Source: Butyrivibrio sp. AE3004 (GTDB lineage Bacteria; Bacillota; Clostridia; Lachnospirales; Lachnospiraceae). From it: a stretch of 64,000 bases of DNA. Both the position numbers and the translations under genes were made by a program. Shown here one piece after another: positions 14,053 to 22,590 of the stretch (position 1 is the stretch's first letter; every line of letters starts with the position of its first letter). The notes under the pieces were generated by a model. That model was not told the origin of the DNA. It saw only the letters and a program-made list of their open reading frames with translations, and ran no database searches. Location of the stretch: contig NZ_JNLQ01000002.1 of NCBI RefSeq assembly GCF_000703165.1, positions 3,410,001 through 3,474,000 on the forward strand. Direction: 5' to 3'.

Positions 14053-14964
14053 ATGGCGATCAGATTATCGGAATATTTAAAAAATAAATATGGAGAGAAG
14101 GTTTACAGGTTATCTTTATCATCGGGATGCAGCTGTCCAAACCGGGACGGTAGTATAAAACTTTCTGATGGAACAGCTCTTTACGGAGGCTGTACATTTT
14201 GCTCGGAGGGAGGTTCCGGTGAATTTGCGGCCGATGTTGCGCCGATAGACATTCAGATTGAGGATGCAAAAGAAAGGATAAGGAAAAAGACTAACGCTCA
14301 AAAATTCATCGCTTACTTCCAGTCGTTTACAAATACGTATGGGGATATCGACAGATTAACAAAACTGTATATGGAAACAATCAGGAGGGAAGATATAGAG
14401 ATTTTGTCGCTTGGGACAAGACCTGATTGTCTTGGAAGCGATGTGATGGAAATGCTTTGTGAACTTAGAAAGGTAAAGCCGGTTTGGATAGAGCTGGGAC
14501 TTCAGACAATTCATGAAGCTACGGCAAAGAGTTTTCACAGAGGATATGAGCTTAGTGTTTTTGAGGATGCCTACCATAGGCTTAAAGAAATTGGAGTAGA
14601 GGTTATAGTTCATGTGATATTTGGTCTTCCGGGAGAATCCAAGGAGGATATGATTTCAACAATAAAGTATTTATCTGACCTTAAGCCTTCAATAGATGGA
14701 ATTAAAATACAAAATCTCCAGATATTAAAAGGGACAAGAATGTATGAAGAGTATGAAAAAACACATTTTCATATTCTTGATCTTGAAGAATATTCAGAAT
14801 TGTTGCGGGAGAGCTTAATTATCCTGCCGGAAAACACGGTTGTGCACAGGATGACCGGAGACGGACCAAGGCGGCTTCTGGCCAAGCCGCTTTGGAGTCT
14901 TGATAAGAAGAATGTCTTAAATACTATAAACAGAAAAACCGGTGACTTGTTTAGTGTGAAATAG
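14053..14964 (+). CDS. Radical SAM protein, TIGR01212 (YhcC) family
   Basis: 303 aa. The cysteine cluster is the one specific to this family: CSCPNRDG, then GGCTFCSEGGSGEF, giving C-x(many)-C-x2-C instead of the classic CxxxCxxC. Other family features present are QKFIAYFQSFTNTYG, LSLGTRPDC, WIELGLQTIHEATAKSFHRG and HVIFGLPGESKEDM. The family binds a 4Fe-4S cluster and SAM; the E. coli homologue is YhcC, of uncertain function (linked to RNA modification or sulfur chemistry). The start has only a weak ribosome site (GATGAG/AGAAAAG). The last 14 bases overlap the convergent rRNA/tRNA methylase gene. Confidence 0.92.
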   Translation: MAIRLSEYLKNKYGEKVYRLSLSSGCSCPNRDGSIKLSDGTALYGGCTFCSEGGSGEFAADVAPIDIQIEDAKERIRKKTNAQKFIAYFQSFTNTYGDIDRLTKLYMETIRREDIEILSLGTRPDCLGSDVMEMLCELRKVKPVWIELGLQTIHEATAKSFHRGYELSVFEDAYHRLKEIGVEVIVHVIFGLPGESKEDMISTIKYLSDLKPSIDGIKIQNLQILKGTRMYEEYEKTHFHILDLEEYSELLRESLIILPENTVVHRMTGDGPRRLLAKPLWSLDKKNVLNTINRKTGDLFSVK

Positions 14965-15769
14965 CCCAGAATGCGACAGCGCTTGCGGCGGCTACATTCA
15001 GGGAATCAACCTCATGAGACATGGGGATTTTAACACAGTAATCACAGCTTTCAATTGTTTCGGGTAAAAGACCGTCACCTTCAGCCCCAAGATAGATAGC
15101 AAGTTTTGGTACATTTGTGATTTTGGGATCATCTATTGAATGGGAATTATCTCTTAGTGCCATGGCAACGGTGGTAAAACCGAGGGAATTAAGATTTTCC
15201 GGTGTGAAATTTTCAGGAAGAAAGGTCCATGGCACCTGGAAAATGGTTCCCATGCTGACACGGATTGCTCTTCTGTAAAGAGGATCGGTGCAGCCGTGTG
15301 AAAACAGAACAGCGTCAACAGAAAGAGCAGCTGCGCTTCTCACAATGGCTCCTGCATTGGTAGGATTTGTTATATTTTCAAGGACAGCAATTCTTCTTGC
15401 ACCTGCGCAAATATCATGAACAGAGGGGAGCGCCTTCCTTTTCATGGCACATAAAACGCCTCTTGTAAGGTGGAAGCCTGTTATTTTTGTTAATACACTG
15501 TCATCTGCACAATAAACGGGAACGTCATTAGGGAGAGAATTTATCTTTTCAAGTAATGAAGCTCCCTCACCCTTTATCTGATTTTCTTCAATGAGCAGAG
15601 ATACAGGTTCATACCCTGCGTTTATAGCGCGTTCAATTACTTTTGGGCTCTCTGCGATGAAAATGCCCGGTAAAGGTTCGTTTATATGGTATAGCTGCAC
15701 CTCTGATCTTTCGTTATAGACAGCGAGTCCCGGAGAATCCAGGGAATCTGTTTTTTGGAAGGTTATCAT
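14951..15769 (-). CDS. SpoU/TrmH-family RNA 2'-O-methyltransferase
   Basis: About 272 aa. The three knot-forming SPOUT motifs are clear: LENITNPTNAGAIVRSAAAL (motif 1, with N and R), YLGAEGDGLLPETIE (motif 2) and VDSLNVAAASAVAFW (motif 3). An N-terminal substrate-binding domain of about 100 residues precedes it. Enzymes of this group methylate ribose 2'-OH in rRNA or tRNA; the target cannot be fixed. The start MITFQKTDSL is chosen because GGAG lies six bases upstream; an in-frame ATG 19 codons earlier gives sequence unlike the family. Confidence 0.88.
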   Translation of the reverse strand: MITFQKTDSLDSPGLAVYNERSEVQLYHINEPLPGIFIAESPKVIERAINAGYEPVSLLIEENQIKGEGASLLEKINSLPNDVPVYCADDSVLTKITGFHLTRGVLCAMKRKALPSVHDICAGARRIAVLENITNPTNAGAIVRSAAALSVDAVLFSHGCTDPLYRRAIRVSMGTIFQVPWTFLPENFTPENLNSLGFTTVAMALRDNSHSIDDPKITNVPKLAIYLGAEGDGLLPETIESCDYCVKIPMSHEVDSLNVAAASAVAFWAISH

Positions 15770-16046
15770 ATTTTTCTCCATACGACCTAATGCATCGTTT
15801 CTATAAAAGAAATCCTTGTTTTTCACCCGAGAGCACTTTTCTAAAAGCTTCGACGTAAGAAAGTTACTTTGTGATTGATTTTATTAGGCCGCTTTATTAT
15901 CTGCTTGTTATTTTCAAAATATTTACAACAGTATAGCATAATTGAGATTAGGTGGACCTTTGACGGAGTGATAGCATGGTAAAAAAATAAAAATCGATAT
16001 GGTAAAATGATATATAACTAATATTTTCTTTAATAAGGGGGCTTAT

Positions 16047-16985
16047 ATGGGTAATACGTTTTATTTCGAGTTTGAACCGATATTGATGCAATGGTTCCAG
16101 GGTGTCCTTGGAGAGAAAGGTGCCTTGGTTTTATCCCAATTTTCCGCGTTAGGAGAAGAATTTATAATACTACTTGTCATGGGATTTTTGTATTGGTGCT
16201 ACGATAAAAAAATTGGAATATATGTAGCTACTAATGCATTGATAGGTACTACATTAAATCCTATGATAAAAAATGTTTTCCTAAGGCGTCGTCCATATAT
16301 GGTACATGATGGTGTAAAGTGCTTCAGACCGGTAGATAAATCGGCAGATATTTATGATATAGCAGCGCAGGGGTATTCATTTCCGAGTGGGCATTCCACG
16401 AATTCAGTTGTAGTATATGGGTCTGTCGCTAAGTTTCTTAGAAATAAAGTACTTACCATTCTGGCTTTTGTGTTGCCATTACTTGTAGGAATTTCCAGGG
16501 TTGCGGTGGGAGTTCATTATCCTACAGATGTAATATGCGGATGGCTTTCAGGTGTGCTTGTTGTGTTTTTTATTCCTTTTATATATGAAAAAGCAGGTGA
16601 AGAAAAAAGACCTCTGCTTAATCTGATAGTATTTGCCGTTTCGGCGGTAGGATTTTTCTACTGCAGGACGACAGACTATTTTACCGCAATGGGACTTATG
16701 GGAGGATTCTTTCTTGCCATAGAATTTGAAAAACGGTTTGTGAATTTTGAAGAAACCAGAAGACCTGTCGAAATTGTGCTTAGAATAGTAGGAGGTTTTG
16801 CTGTATATCTGGTACTGAATACACTTTTAAAACTTCCTTTTTCAAAATATTTTCTTCAATCGGACACTATGGGATCTTTCATGGTAAGGTTCATCCGATA
16901 TATGATAGTATCATTTGTAATGATGGGCGTGTATCCCGTGCTATTTAAGGTTTTTGAGAAAAGTAGACTGGCACAAAAAATTTAA
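16047..16985 (+). CDS. PAP2-superfamily membrane phosphatase
   Basis: 312 aa with at least seven membrane segments. The three acid-phosphatase motifs are present: KNVFLRRRPYM (KxxxxxxRP), FPSGHS, and SRVAVGVHYPTDVICG (SRxxxxxHxxxD). Such proteins remove phosphate from lipid phosphates (phosphatidic acid, undecaprenyl or prenyl diphosphates) at the outer face of the membrane. The family usually needs about 220 aa; here three extra C-terminal helices follow. AAGGGGG precedes the ATG, and an extended -10 (TGGTAAAAT, 16000-16008) lies 40 bp upstream. Single-gene unit. Confidence 0.9.
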   Translation: MGNTFYFEFEPILMQWFQGVLGEKGALVLSQFSALGEEFIILLVMGFLYWCYDKKIGIYVATNALIGTTLNPMIKNVFLRRRPYMVHDGVKCFRPVDKSADIYDIAAQGYSFPSGHSTNSVVVYGSVAKFLRNKVLTILAFVLPLLVGISRVAVGVHYPTDVICGWLSGVLVVFFIPFIYEKAGEEKRPLLNLIVFAVSAVGFFYCRTTDYFTAMGLMGGFFLAIEFEKRFVNFEETRRPVEIVLRIVGGFAVYLVLNTLLKLPFSKYFLQSDTMGSFMVRFIRYMIVSFVMMGVYPVLFKVFEKSRLAQKI

Positions 16986-17018
16986 GAATGATACAAAATA
17001 AAATGTGTATGTATACTC

Positions 17019-17047
17019 TTGACTTTTTTTCTTCTTCTAAATAAAAT
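17019..17047 (+). promoter_or_regulatory. Promoter of the ileS T-box transcript
   Basis: TTGACT (17019-17024), 17-bp spacer, TAAAAT (17042-17047). Expected transcript start near 17054. Confidence 0.75.
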
Positions 17048-17053
17048 AATGCT

Positions 17054-17336
17054 TAATTGAAAAGAAAAAGCTATGACGAAGACAGTATGTATATATGGAA
17101 AGCTGCAGAGAGCCTGCGGGTGGTGCGAGCAGGTGCAAGTACAGAATGCAGAAAATCACTTCCGAGCTGCATAACTGAAAGGTAATTGTTTAGTACAGGA
17201 TAAGAACTGCCATATTAAGTAGGTTATGACGGAATCTCCCCGTTACGGAGAAACATATAAAAGCTTAGTGCGGAGTATGCGTAAACAGGTGGTACAGCGA
17301 GTTCAGGCTCGTCCTTTTTACAAGGACGGGCCTTTT
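17054..17336 (+). promoter_or_regulatory. T-box riboswitch (tRNA-Ile sensing) upstream of ileS
   Basis: About 280 bases of structured leader end in the T-box core AGGTGGTACAGCGA (17287-17300), a variant of AGGGTGGNACCGCG that keeps the TGGT bulge which pairs with the NCCA end of uncharged tRNA. It is followed by a terminator hairpin. Earlier parts hold the long stem I with AGTA- and GAA-type loop bases; the specifier is probably the ATC in GAAAATCACTT near 17152-17160. Uncharged tRNA-Ile would favour the antiterminator and raise ileS expression. Confidence 0.92.
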
Positions 17337-17337
17337 A
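17306..17337 (+). terminator. T-box regulated terminator
   Basis: GGCTCGTCCTT pairs with AAGGACGGGCC (one G-U) over a TTTAC loop and is followed by TTTTAT. It is mutually exclusive with the T-box antiterminator. Confidence 0.88.
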
Positions 17338-17358
17338 TAATTCTGAAAGGAGTTTCAA

Positions 17359-20300
17359 ATGTATAAGAAGGTTGACACTGATATGAATTTTGTCGCTCGT
17401 GAAAAAGAGATCGAGAAATTCTGGAAAGATCAGGACATTTTCCAGAAGAGCGTAGATACCAGAAGCAAGGGCGATATGTATATGTTCTATGACGGACCGC
17501 CGACCGCAAACGGTAAGCCACATATCGGACATGTTCTTACTCGTGCGATCAAGGATATGATTCCGAGATACCGCACAATGAAGGGGTATACAGTTCCCCG
17601 TAAAGCAGGTTGGGACACACATGGTCTTCCCGTTGAGCTTGAGGTAGAAAAGCTTCTTGGACTTGATGGAAAAGAGCAGATTGAAGAATACGGAATGGAA
17701 CCTTTCATCAAAAAGTGTAAGGAATCTGTATGGAAATATAAGGGAATGTGGGAAGATTTCTCAGGTACAGTAGGATTTTGGGCTGACATGGATCATCCTT
17801 ACATCACTTATGATGATAATTTTATCGAGTCTGAGTGGTGGGCTCTTAACGAAATCTGGAAAAAAGGTCTTCTTTACAAGGGCTTCAAGGTAGTTCCCTA
17901 CTGCCCTCGTTGTGGCACACCTCTTTCATCTCACGAGGTTGCGCAGGGATACAAGACTCTTAAAGAGCGCACAGCTGTAGTACGTTTCAAGGTTAAGGGA
18001 GAGGATGCATACTTCCTTGCATGGACAACAACTCCCTGGACACTTCCTTCAAACATCGGTCTTTGTGTAAACCCTGATGAAAAGTATGTGAAGGTTAAGG
18101 CAGCAGACGGCTTTACCTATTATCTTGCAGAAGCACTTGCTGATAATGTACTCGGAAGCCTTGCCAAGGAAGAAGGCGAGAAAGCTTATGAAGTACTTGA
18201 GTCTTATGTAGGAACAGATCTTGAATATAAAGAATATGAGCCTCTTTATCAGTGTGCTGCTGACGAAACAGAGAAACAGCATAAGAAGGCATTCTTTATT
18301 TATTGTGATAACTATGTAACCATGTCAGATGGTACAGGTATTGTTCATATAGCTCCTGCATTCGGTGAAGATGATGCTCGTGTAGGTAGAAAATATGACG
18401 CTCCCCTTGTACAGATGGTTGATGGTGAAGGTAGATTAAAGCCTGAGACTCCTTTTGCAGGTATGCGTTGCAAACCTACTCAGAAGGAAATGGATGAGGG
18501 TGCTATCAGTGCTGATCCCGAGGTATTAAAAGACCTTGATGGCAGAAACCTTCTTTTCTCAGCACCTAAAATGGAGCATGATTATCCGCACTGCTGGAGA
18601 TGTGGTACACCGCTTCTTTACTATGCGCGTTCATCATGGTTCATCAAGGTTACAGAGGTTAAGGATGACCTTATCAGAAACAACCAGGAGATTAACTGGG
18701 TTCCGGAATCTATTGGTAAGGGACGTTTTGGTGACTGGCTTGAAAATATTCAGGACTGGGGCATCTCACGTGACAGATACTGGGGTACACCTCTTAATAT
18801 CTGGGAGTGCGATGACTGCGGTCACCAGCTTTCAGTAGGATCAAGAAAAGAGCTTGCTGAACTTTCAGGTGATCCTTCTGCTGAGACTACAGAGCTTCAC
18901 AGACCTTATATTGATAAATTTGAGATCACATGTCCTAAGTGCGGAAAGAAGATGCACAGAGTAAAGGAAGTTATCGACTGCTGGTTTGATTCCGGAGCAA
19001 TGCCTTTCGCTCAGCTCCACTATCCTTTTGAAAATAAGGAGCTCTTTGAGAAGCAGTTCCCCGCTCAGTTTATTTCAGAAGCTGTAGACCAGACAAGAGG
19101 TTGGTTCTACTCACTTCACGCTGAAGCAACTCTTCTTTTCAATAAGCCTGCATTTAAAAATGTTATAGTACTCGGCCTTGTGCAGGATGAGAATGGACAG
19201 AAGATGAGTAAGTCAAAGGGCAACGCTGTTGATCCTTTTGAGGCTCTTGAGAAATACGGTGCAGATGCCATCAGATGGTATTTTTATACAAATTCTGCGC
19301 CTTGGCTGCCTTCCAGATTTGCAGGTAAGACAGTACAGGAGGGTCAGAGAAAGTTCCTTGGAACACTTTGGAATACCTACGCATTCTTCGTACTTTATGC
19401 AAACATTGATGGATTTGATGCATCCAAGTACACACTTGAGAAGGACAAGCTTACAGTAATGGATAAGTGGATTCTTTCCAAGATGAATACGATGATTGGC
19501 GAAGTTGATAAGAACCTTGAAAATTATAGAATTCCTGAAGCAGGAAAAGCACTTGATGCTTTTGTTGATGATCTTTCAAACTGGTATGTAAGAAGAAGCC
19601 GTGAGCGTTTCTGGGCTAAGGGAATGGAGCAGGATAAGATTTCTGCATACATGACACTTTACACAGCACTTGTAAATGTATGTAAGGCAGCAGCTCCTAT
19701 GGTGCCTTTCATGACAGAGTCTATTTATCAGAACCTGGTAAGAACAAGCGATGCTTCAGCACCTGAGTCAATTCATCTCTGTGACTTCCCTACAGTTGAT
19801 GAGAGCTTCATCGACAAGGACCTTGAGGAGAACATGGATGAAGTACTTCAGATTGTTGTTCTTGGACGCGCCTGCCGTAATGCAGCAGCAATCAAGAATC
19901 GTCAGCCTATCGGACAGATGTATGTTAAGGCTGAGAAGTCAGTTTCTGAGTTCTATCAGGAGATTATTGAGGACGAGCTTAATGTTAAGAAGGTTATCTT
20001 TGCTGACGATGTAAGAGATTTCACTACCTACACCTTTAAGCCTCAGCTTAAGACAGTAGGACCTAAGTACGGTAAGGTACTCGGCGGAATTAAAGAATAC
20101 TTGGGTTCACTTGATGGAAATAATGCTATGGATGAGCTTAAAGCTAACGGTGCTCTTAAATTTGAAGTTAACGGTACAGCAGTTGAGCTTACAGAGGATG
20201 ACCTGCTTATTGATATGGCTCAAAAGGAAGGCTTTGAGAGTACAGAGGATCACGGAATAACCGTTGTTCTTGATACAAATCTCTCTGAGGAGCTTCTTAA

Positions 20301-20550
20301 CGAAGGCTTTATGTATGAAGTAATCAGTAAGGTTCAGACAATGCGTAAGGATTCAGGCTTCGAGGTTATGGATCACATCAAGTTATCTGTAAACGGTAAC
20401 GATAAGATTGCGCAGATTGTTAAGGATAATGCTGAAACAATTTCAACAAAGGTACTTGCAACAGAGCTTATTTACGACAGTAATGTAGCTAATGCCAAGG
20501 AATGGGATATCAACGGCGAGAAGGTAACAATTGGCGTTGAGAAAATCTGA
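17359..20550 (+). CDS. ileS: Isoleucyl-tRNA synthetase
   Basis: Charges tRNA-Ile. At 1063 aa it is long for the classic bacterial enzyme (about 920-940 aa) and fits the eukaryote-like type 2 (IleS2) group, which tends to be less sensitive to mupirocin. HIGH motif is PHIGH near residue 56, KMSKS is QKMSKSKGN near 613, and GWDTHGLPVE and CWRCGTPLLYYARSSWF are present. The CP1 editing domain lies between them (TTTPWTLPSN near 225). The C-terminal part, about 900-1060, is the DUF5915-like extension. AAAGGAG six bases before ATG fixes the start. Control is by the T-box leader upstream; a terminator follows about 80 bp after the stop. Confidence 0.97.
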   Translation: MYKKVDTDMNFVAREKEIEKFWKDQDIFQKSVDTRSKGDMYMFYDGPPTANGKPHIGHVLTRAIKDMIPRYRTMKGYTVPRKAGWDTHGLPVELEVEKLLGLDGKEQIEEYGMEPFIKKCKESVWKYKGMWEDFSGTVGFWADMDHPYITYDDNFIESEWWALNEIWKKGLLYKGFKVVPYCPRCGTPLSSHEVAQGYKTLKERTAVVRFKVKGEDAYFLAWTTTPWTLPSNIGLCVNPDEKYVKVKAADGFTYYLAEALADNVLGSLAKEEGEKAYEVLESYVGTDLEYKEYEPLYQCAADETEKQHKKAFFIYCDNYVTMSDGTGIVHIAPAFGEDDARVGRKYDAPLVQMVDGEGRLKPETPFAGMRCKPTQKEMDEGAISADPEVLKDLDGRNLLFSAPKMEHDYPHCWRCGTPLLYYARSSWFIKVTEVKDDLIRNNQEINWVPESIGKGRFGDWLENIQDWGISRDRYWGTPLNIWECDDCGHQLSVGSRKELAELSGDPSAETTELHRPYIDKFEITCPKCGKKMHRVKEVIDCWFDSGAMPFAQLHYPFENKELFEKQFPAQFISEAVDQTRGWFYSLHAEATLLFNKPAFKNVIVLGLVQDENGQKMSKSKGNAVDPFEALEKYGADAIRWYFYTNSAPWLPSRFAGKTVQEGQRKFLGTLWNTYAFFVLYANIDGFDASKYTLEKDKLTVMDKWILSKMNTMIGEVDKNLENYRIPEAGKALDAFVDDLSNWYVRRSRERFWAKGMEQDKISAYMTLYTALVNVCKAAAPMVPFMTESIYQNLVRTSDASAPESIHLCDFPTVDESFIDKDLEENMDEVLQIVVLGRACRNAAAIKNRQPIGQMYVKAEKSVSEFYQEIIEDELNVKKVIFADDVRDFTTYTFKPQLKTVGPKYGKVLGGIKEYLGSLDGNNAMDELKANGALKFEVNGTAVELTEDDLLIDMAQKEGFESTEDHGITVVLDTNLSEELLNEGFMYEVISKVQTMRKDSGFEVMDHIKLSVNGNDKIAQIVKDNAETISTKVLATELIYDSNVANAKEWDINGEKVTIGVEKI

Positions 20551-20629
20551 ATGTCTACAAAATAGAAAGGTTCCCGAAAACTTGTTGTAGAATGCGGGAC
20601 TTGCCGGAAAATAACATATAATAAAAGAC

Positions 20630-20692
20630 AAATGATCTCTTTTTGTATAAACTAATGATTAATACGAAAAGGGGTCATTTGTTTATTTTTTA
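20630..20692 (+). terminator. Terminator of ileS
   Basis: AAATGATCTCTTTT (20630-20643) pairs with AAAAGGGGTCATTT (20667-20680) through G-U pairs, followed by GTTTATTTTTT. The IS copy 2 target duplication begins in the last base of this tail. Confidence 0.75.
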
Positions 20693-20699
20693 TAATAAT

Positions 20700-22551
20700 G
20701 ATGTGGGTGTCAAAAGTATAGAAACACCCTAAAAATGCACATTGATAACTGAATAAAGCTATGTTTTAGTGCTGATCTGCGGTAAAATATTAGTATCAAA
20801 TCCAGTATTTAACGAGGTTTCAGCCATGTCATTCATCTTAAATGATCATCAGCAAGTGTCTCTTTTTGATTCTCTTACATTTCTCTCAGAAAGAAAACAG
20901 AAGATGCTTGAAAGTTCATGGGCTCATCAGTTTTCGCAAGAGATCTTTGTAAACATCAATGAGATGCTGTTTGCTCCATTATACAGCAGTAGTACCAACT
21001 CAAGACCAAACGCTCCAATAAATGTTATCGTTGGCGCAATGATGCTTGCTGAGTTCAATGGCATTTCTGAGGATGAGATGATCGAAACCATGGAGTTTGA
21101 TTTCCGTTATCAGTATGCTCTTCATACTACCAGCTTTGAGAAGCAGCCAATCAGTGACAGGACTTTCAGCCGTTTCCGTGAAAGAGTCTCAGCTTATGAA
21201 CTTGTGACTGGTATCGACCTTGTTCATGAGTGTATGGTTTCGCTTTCTGATCATATCTGCAAGTTCATGGACTTAAACCCTAACATTAGACGTATGGACA
21301 GTATGATGATTGAGTCTAACATCAAGAAGATGGGACGTCTGGAACTGTTGTATACCTGCTTGTCAAATCTTGTAGCAAGCCTTAAACGAGGCGGTTACAA
21401 TGACAAGATCAAAGGGTTGGAAGCTTATGCGGATCCTAACAACAGGAATCGTGTCGTATATTACGAAAAGGATATCCCTCAGTCAGAACGGATTCAAAAA
21501 GTAATCGATGATGCGGTCAAACTTCTTCCAACATGTAAGGATACCCATGGAGAAACCACTGACTATCAACTGCTTGAAAGAGCAATCTCAGAACAGACCA
21601 AGGATGATGGCAATGGCCATATCATTCCGAAAGATAAAGGTGAAATGAATGCCACTATTCTTCAGAATCCAGCTGATCCGGAGGCAACCTTCAGAAGTAA
21701 GGCTGGTAAAGAGCACCGCGGATATGTAGCCAATCTCACAGAAACTGTTGGTGAAAATGGATCCATTATCACAGACTACCAGTATGATGTGAATACCAGA
21801 AGTGATGCATCATTCATCAAGGAATACATCGACAACCAGGAAGAATCTCCTGAAGCTATAGCGCTTATAACCGATGGAGCTTATGACAGCCATGAGATAA
21901 AAATGCAGGCTGCTAAAAAAGGCATTGCAGTTTTCTCAACAGGCCTTATTGGTAAACAACCAAATCCTATACTTGCTGAATTTGAGATCACAACTGAAGG
22001 TACGGTATCAAAATGTCCTGCTGGAAATGTTCCAAAGAGCACTTCTTACATAAAACAGACAAACAGCGCACGAGTATCTTTCACAAGAGAAACATGTGAA
22101 AACTGTCCGCACCGATGTGAATGCAATCCGAAGCTGAAGAAGCGGACTGCCACAATGGTTATATCCTTAAACTCCAGAAAACGTTTGTTAGGATCTTTGG
22201 AGATTCTGGATGATGATACCAGAAATAAAATCGGCAGAATCAGGAACGGTGTAGAGACTTCACCGTCAATCCTCAGAAATAAATATGGCGTTGATAAAAT
22301 GCCTGTCCGTGGAAAGCTAAAGACAAAATACCGCTTTGGCTTTAAAGTTGGTGCCCAAAATTTCGCCAAACTGATGCGGTTTATTAAAGGTAAATCGAAA
22401 TGCCGGGCATTGGTTATGGAATGACGGTAATAAAGGGGATGAATATGCTCCTCAATAAGGAAATCTGTCATCAAACATAGTTTTATTCAGTTATCAATGT
22501 TCAAAATACATGTCAAGGTCACGTATAAATGTGACTTTTGGCACCTACATC
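20700..22551 (+). mobile_element. IS1182-like insertion sequence, copy 2
   Basis: Same 1852-bp length, ends, internal layout and encoded protein as copy 1 (offset exactly 16295 bp); I found no difference by eye. Flanked by an 8-bp direct repeat ATAATAAT (20692-20699 and 22552-22559), different from copy 1's duplication, so the two inserted independently. Subterminal inverted repeats are at 20740-20766 and 22473-22499. It inserted directly after the ileS terminator, and its right end is 39 bp before the start of a membrane-protein gene. Confidence 0.93.
20826..22424 (+). CDS. IS1182-family DDE transposase (copy 2)
   Basis: Protein identical to that encoded at 4531-6129: 532 aa from the ATG with GAGG eight bases upstream, catalytic aspartates in RRMDSMMIESN and ITDGAYDSHE, and the CENCPHRCECNPK cysteine cluster. 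Intact frame; two identical intact copies point to recent movement within this genome. Confidence 0.94.
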   Translation: MSFILNDHQQVSLFDSLTFLSERKQKMLESSWAHQFSQEIFVNINEMLFAPLYSSSTNSRPNAPINVIVGAMMLAEFNGISEDEMIETMEFDFRYQYALHTTSFEKQPISDRTFSRFRERVSAYELVTGIDLVHECMVSLSDHICKFMDLNPNIRRMDSMMIESNIKKMGRLELLYTCLSNLVASLKRGGYNDKIKGLEAYADPNNRNRVVYYEKDIPQSERIQKVIDDAVKLLPTCKDTHGETTDYQLLERAISEQTKDDGNGHIIPKDKGEMNATILQNPADPEATFRSKAGKEHRGYVANLTETVGENGSIITDYQYDVNTRSDASFIKEYIDNQEESPEAIALITDGAYDSHEIKMQAAKKGIAVFSTGLIGKQPNPILAEFEITTEGTVSKCPAGNVPKSTSYIKQTNSARVSFTRETCENCPHRCECNPKLKKRTATMVISLNSRKRLLGSLEILDDDTRNKIGRIRNGVETSPSILRNKYGVDKMPVRGKLKTKYRFGFKVGAQNFAKLMRFIKGKSKCRALVME

Positions 22552-22590
22552 ATAATAATTCTTTTAATGTTAGATGGGCCGGAGGAGTTT

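Noticed and set aside
4405..22551. Composite transposon formed by the two IS copies
   Set aside because: Each copy has its own, different target duplication, and the DNA between includes ileS and tRNA genes, so independent insertion is simpler.
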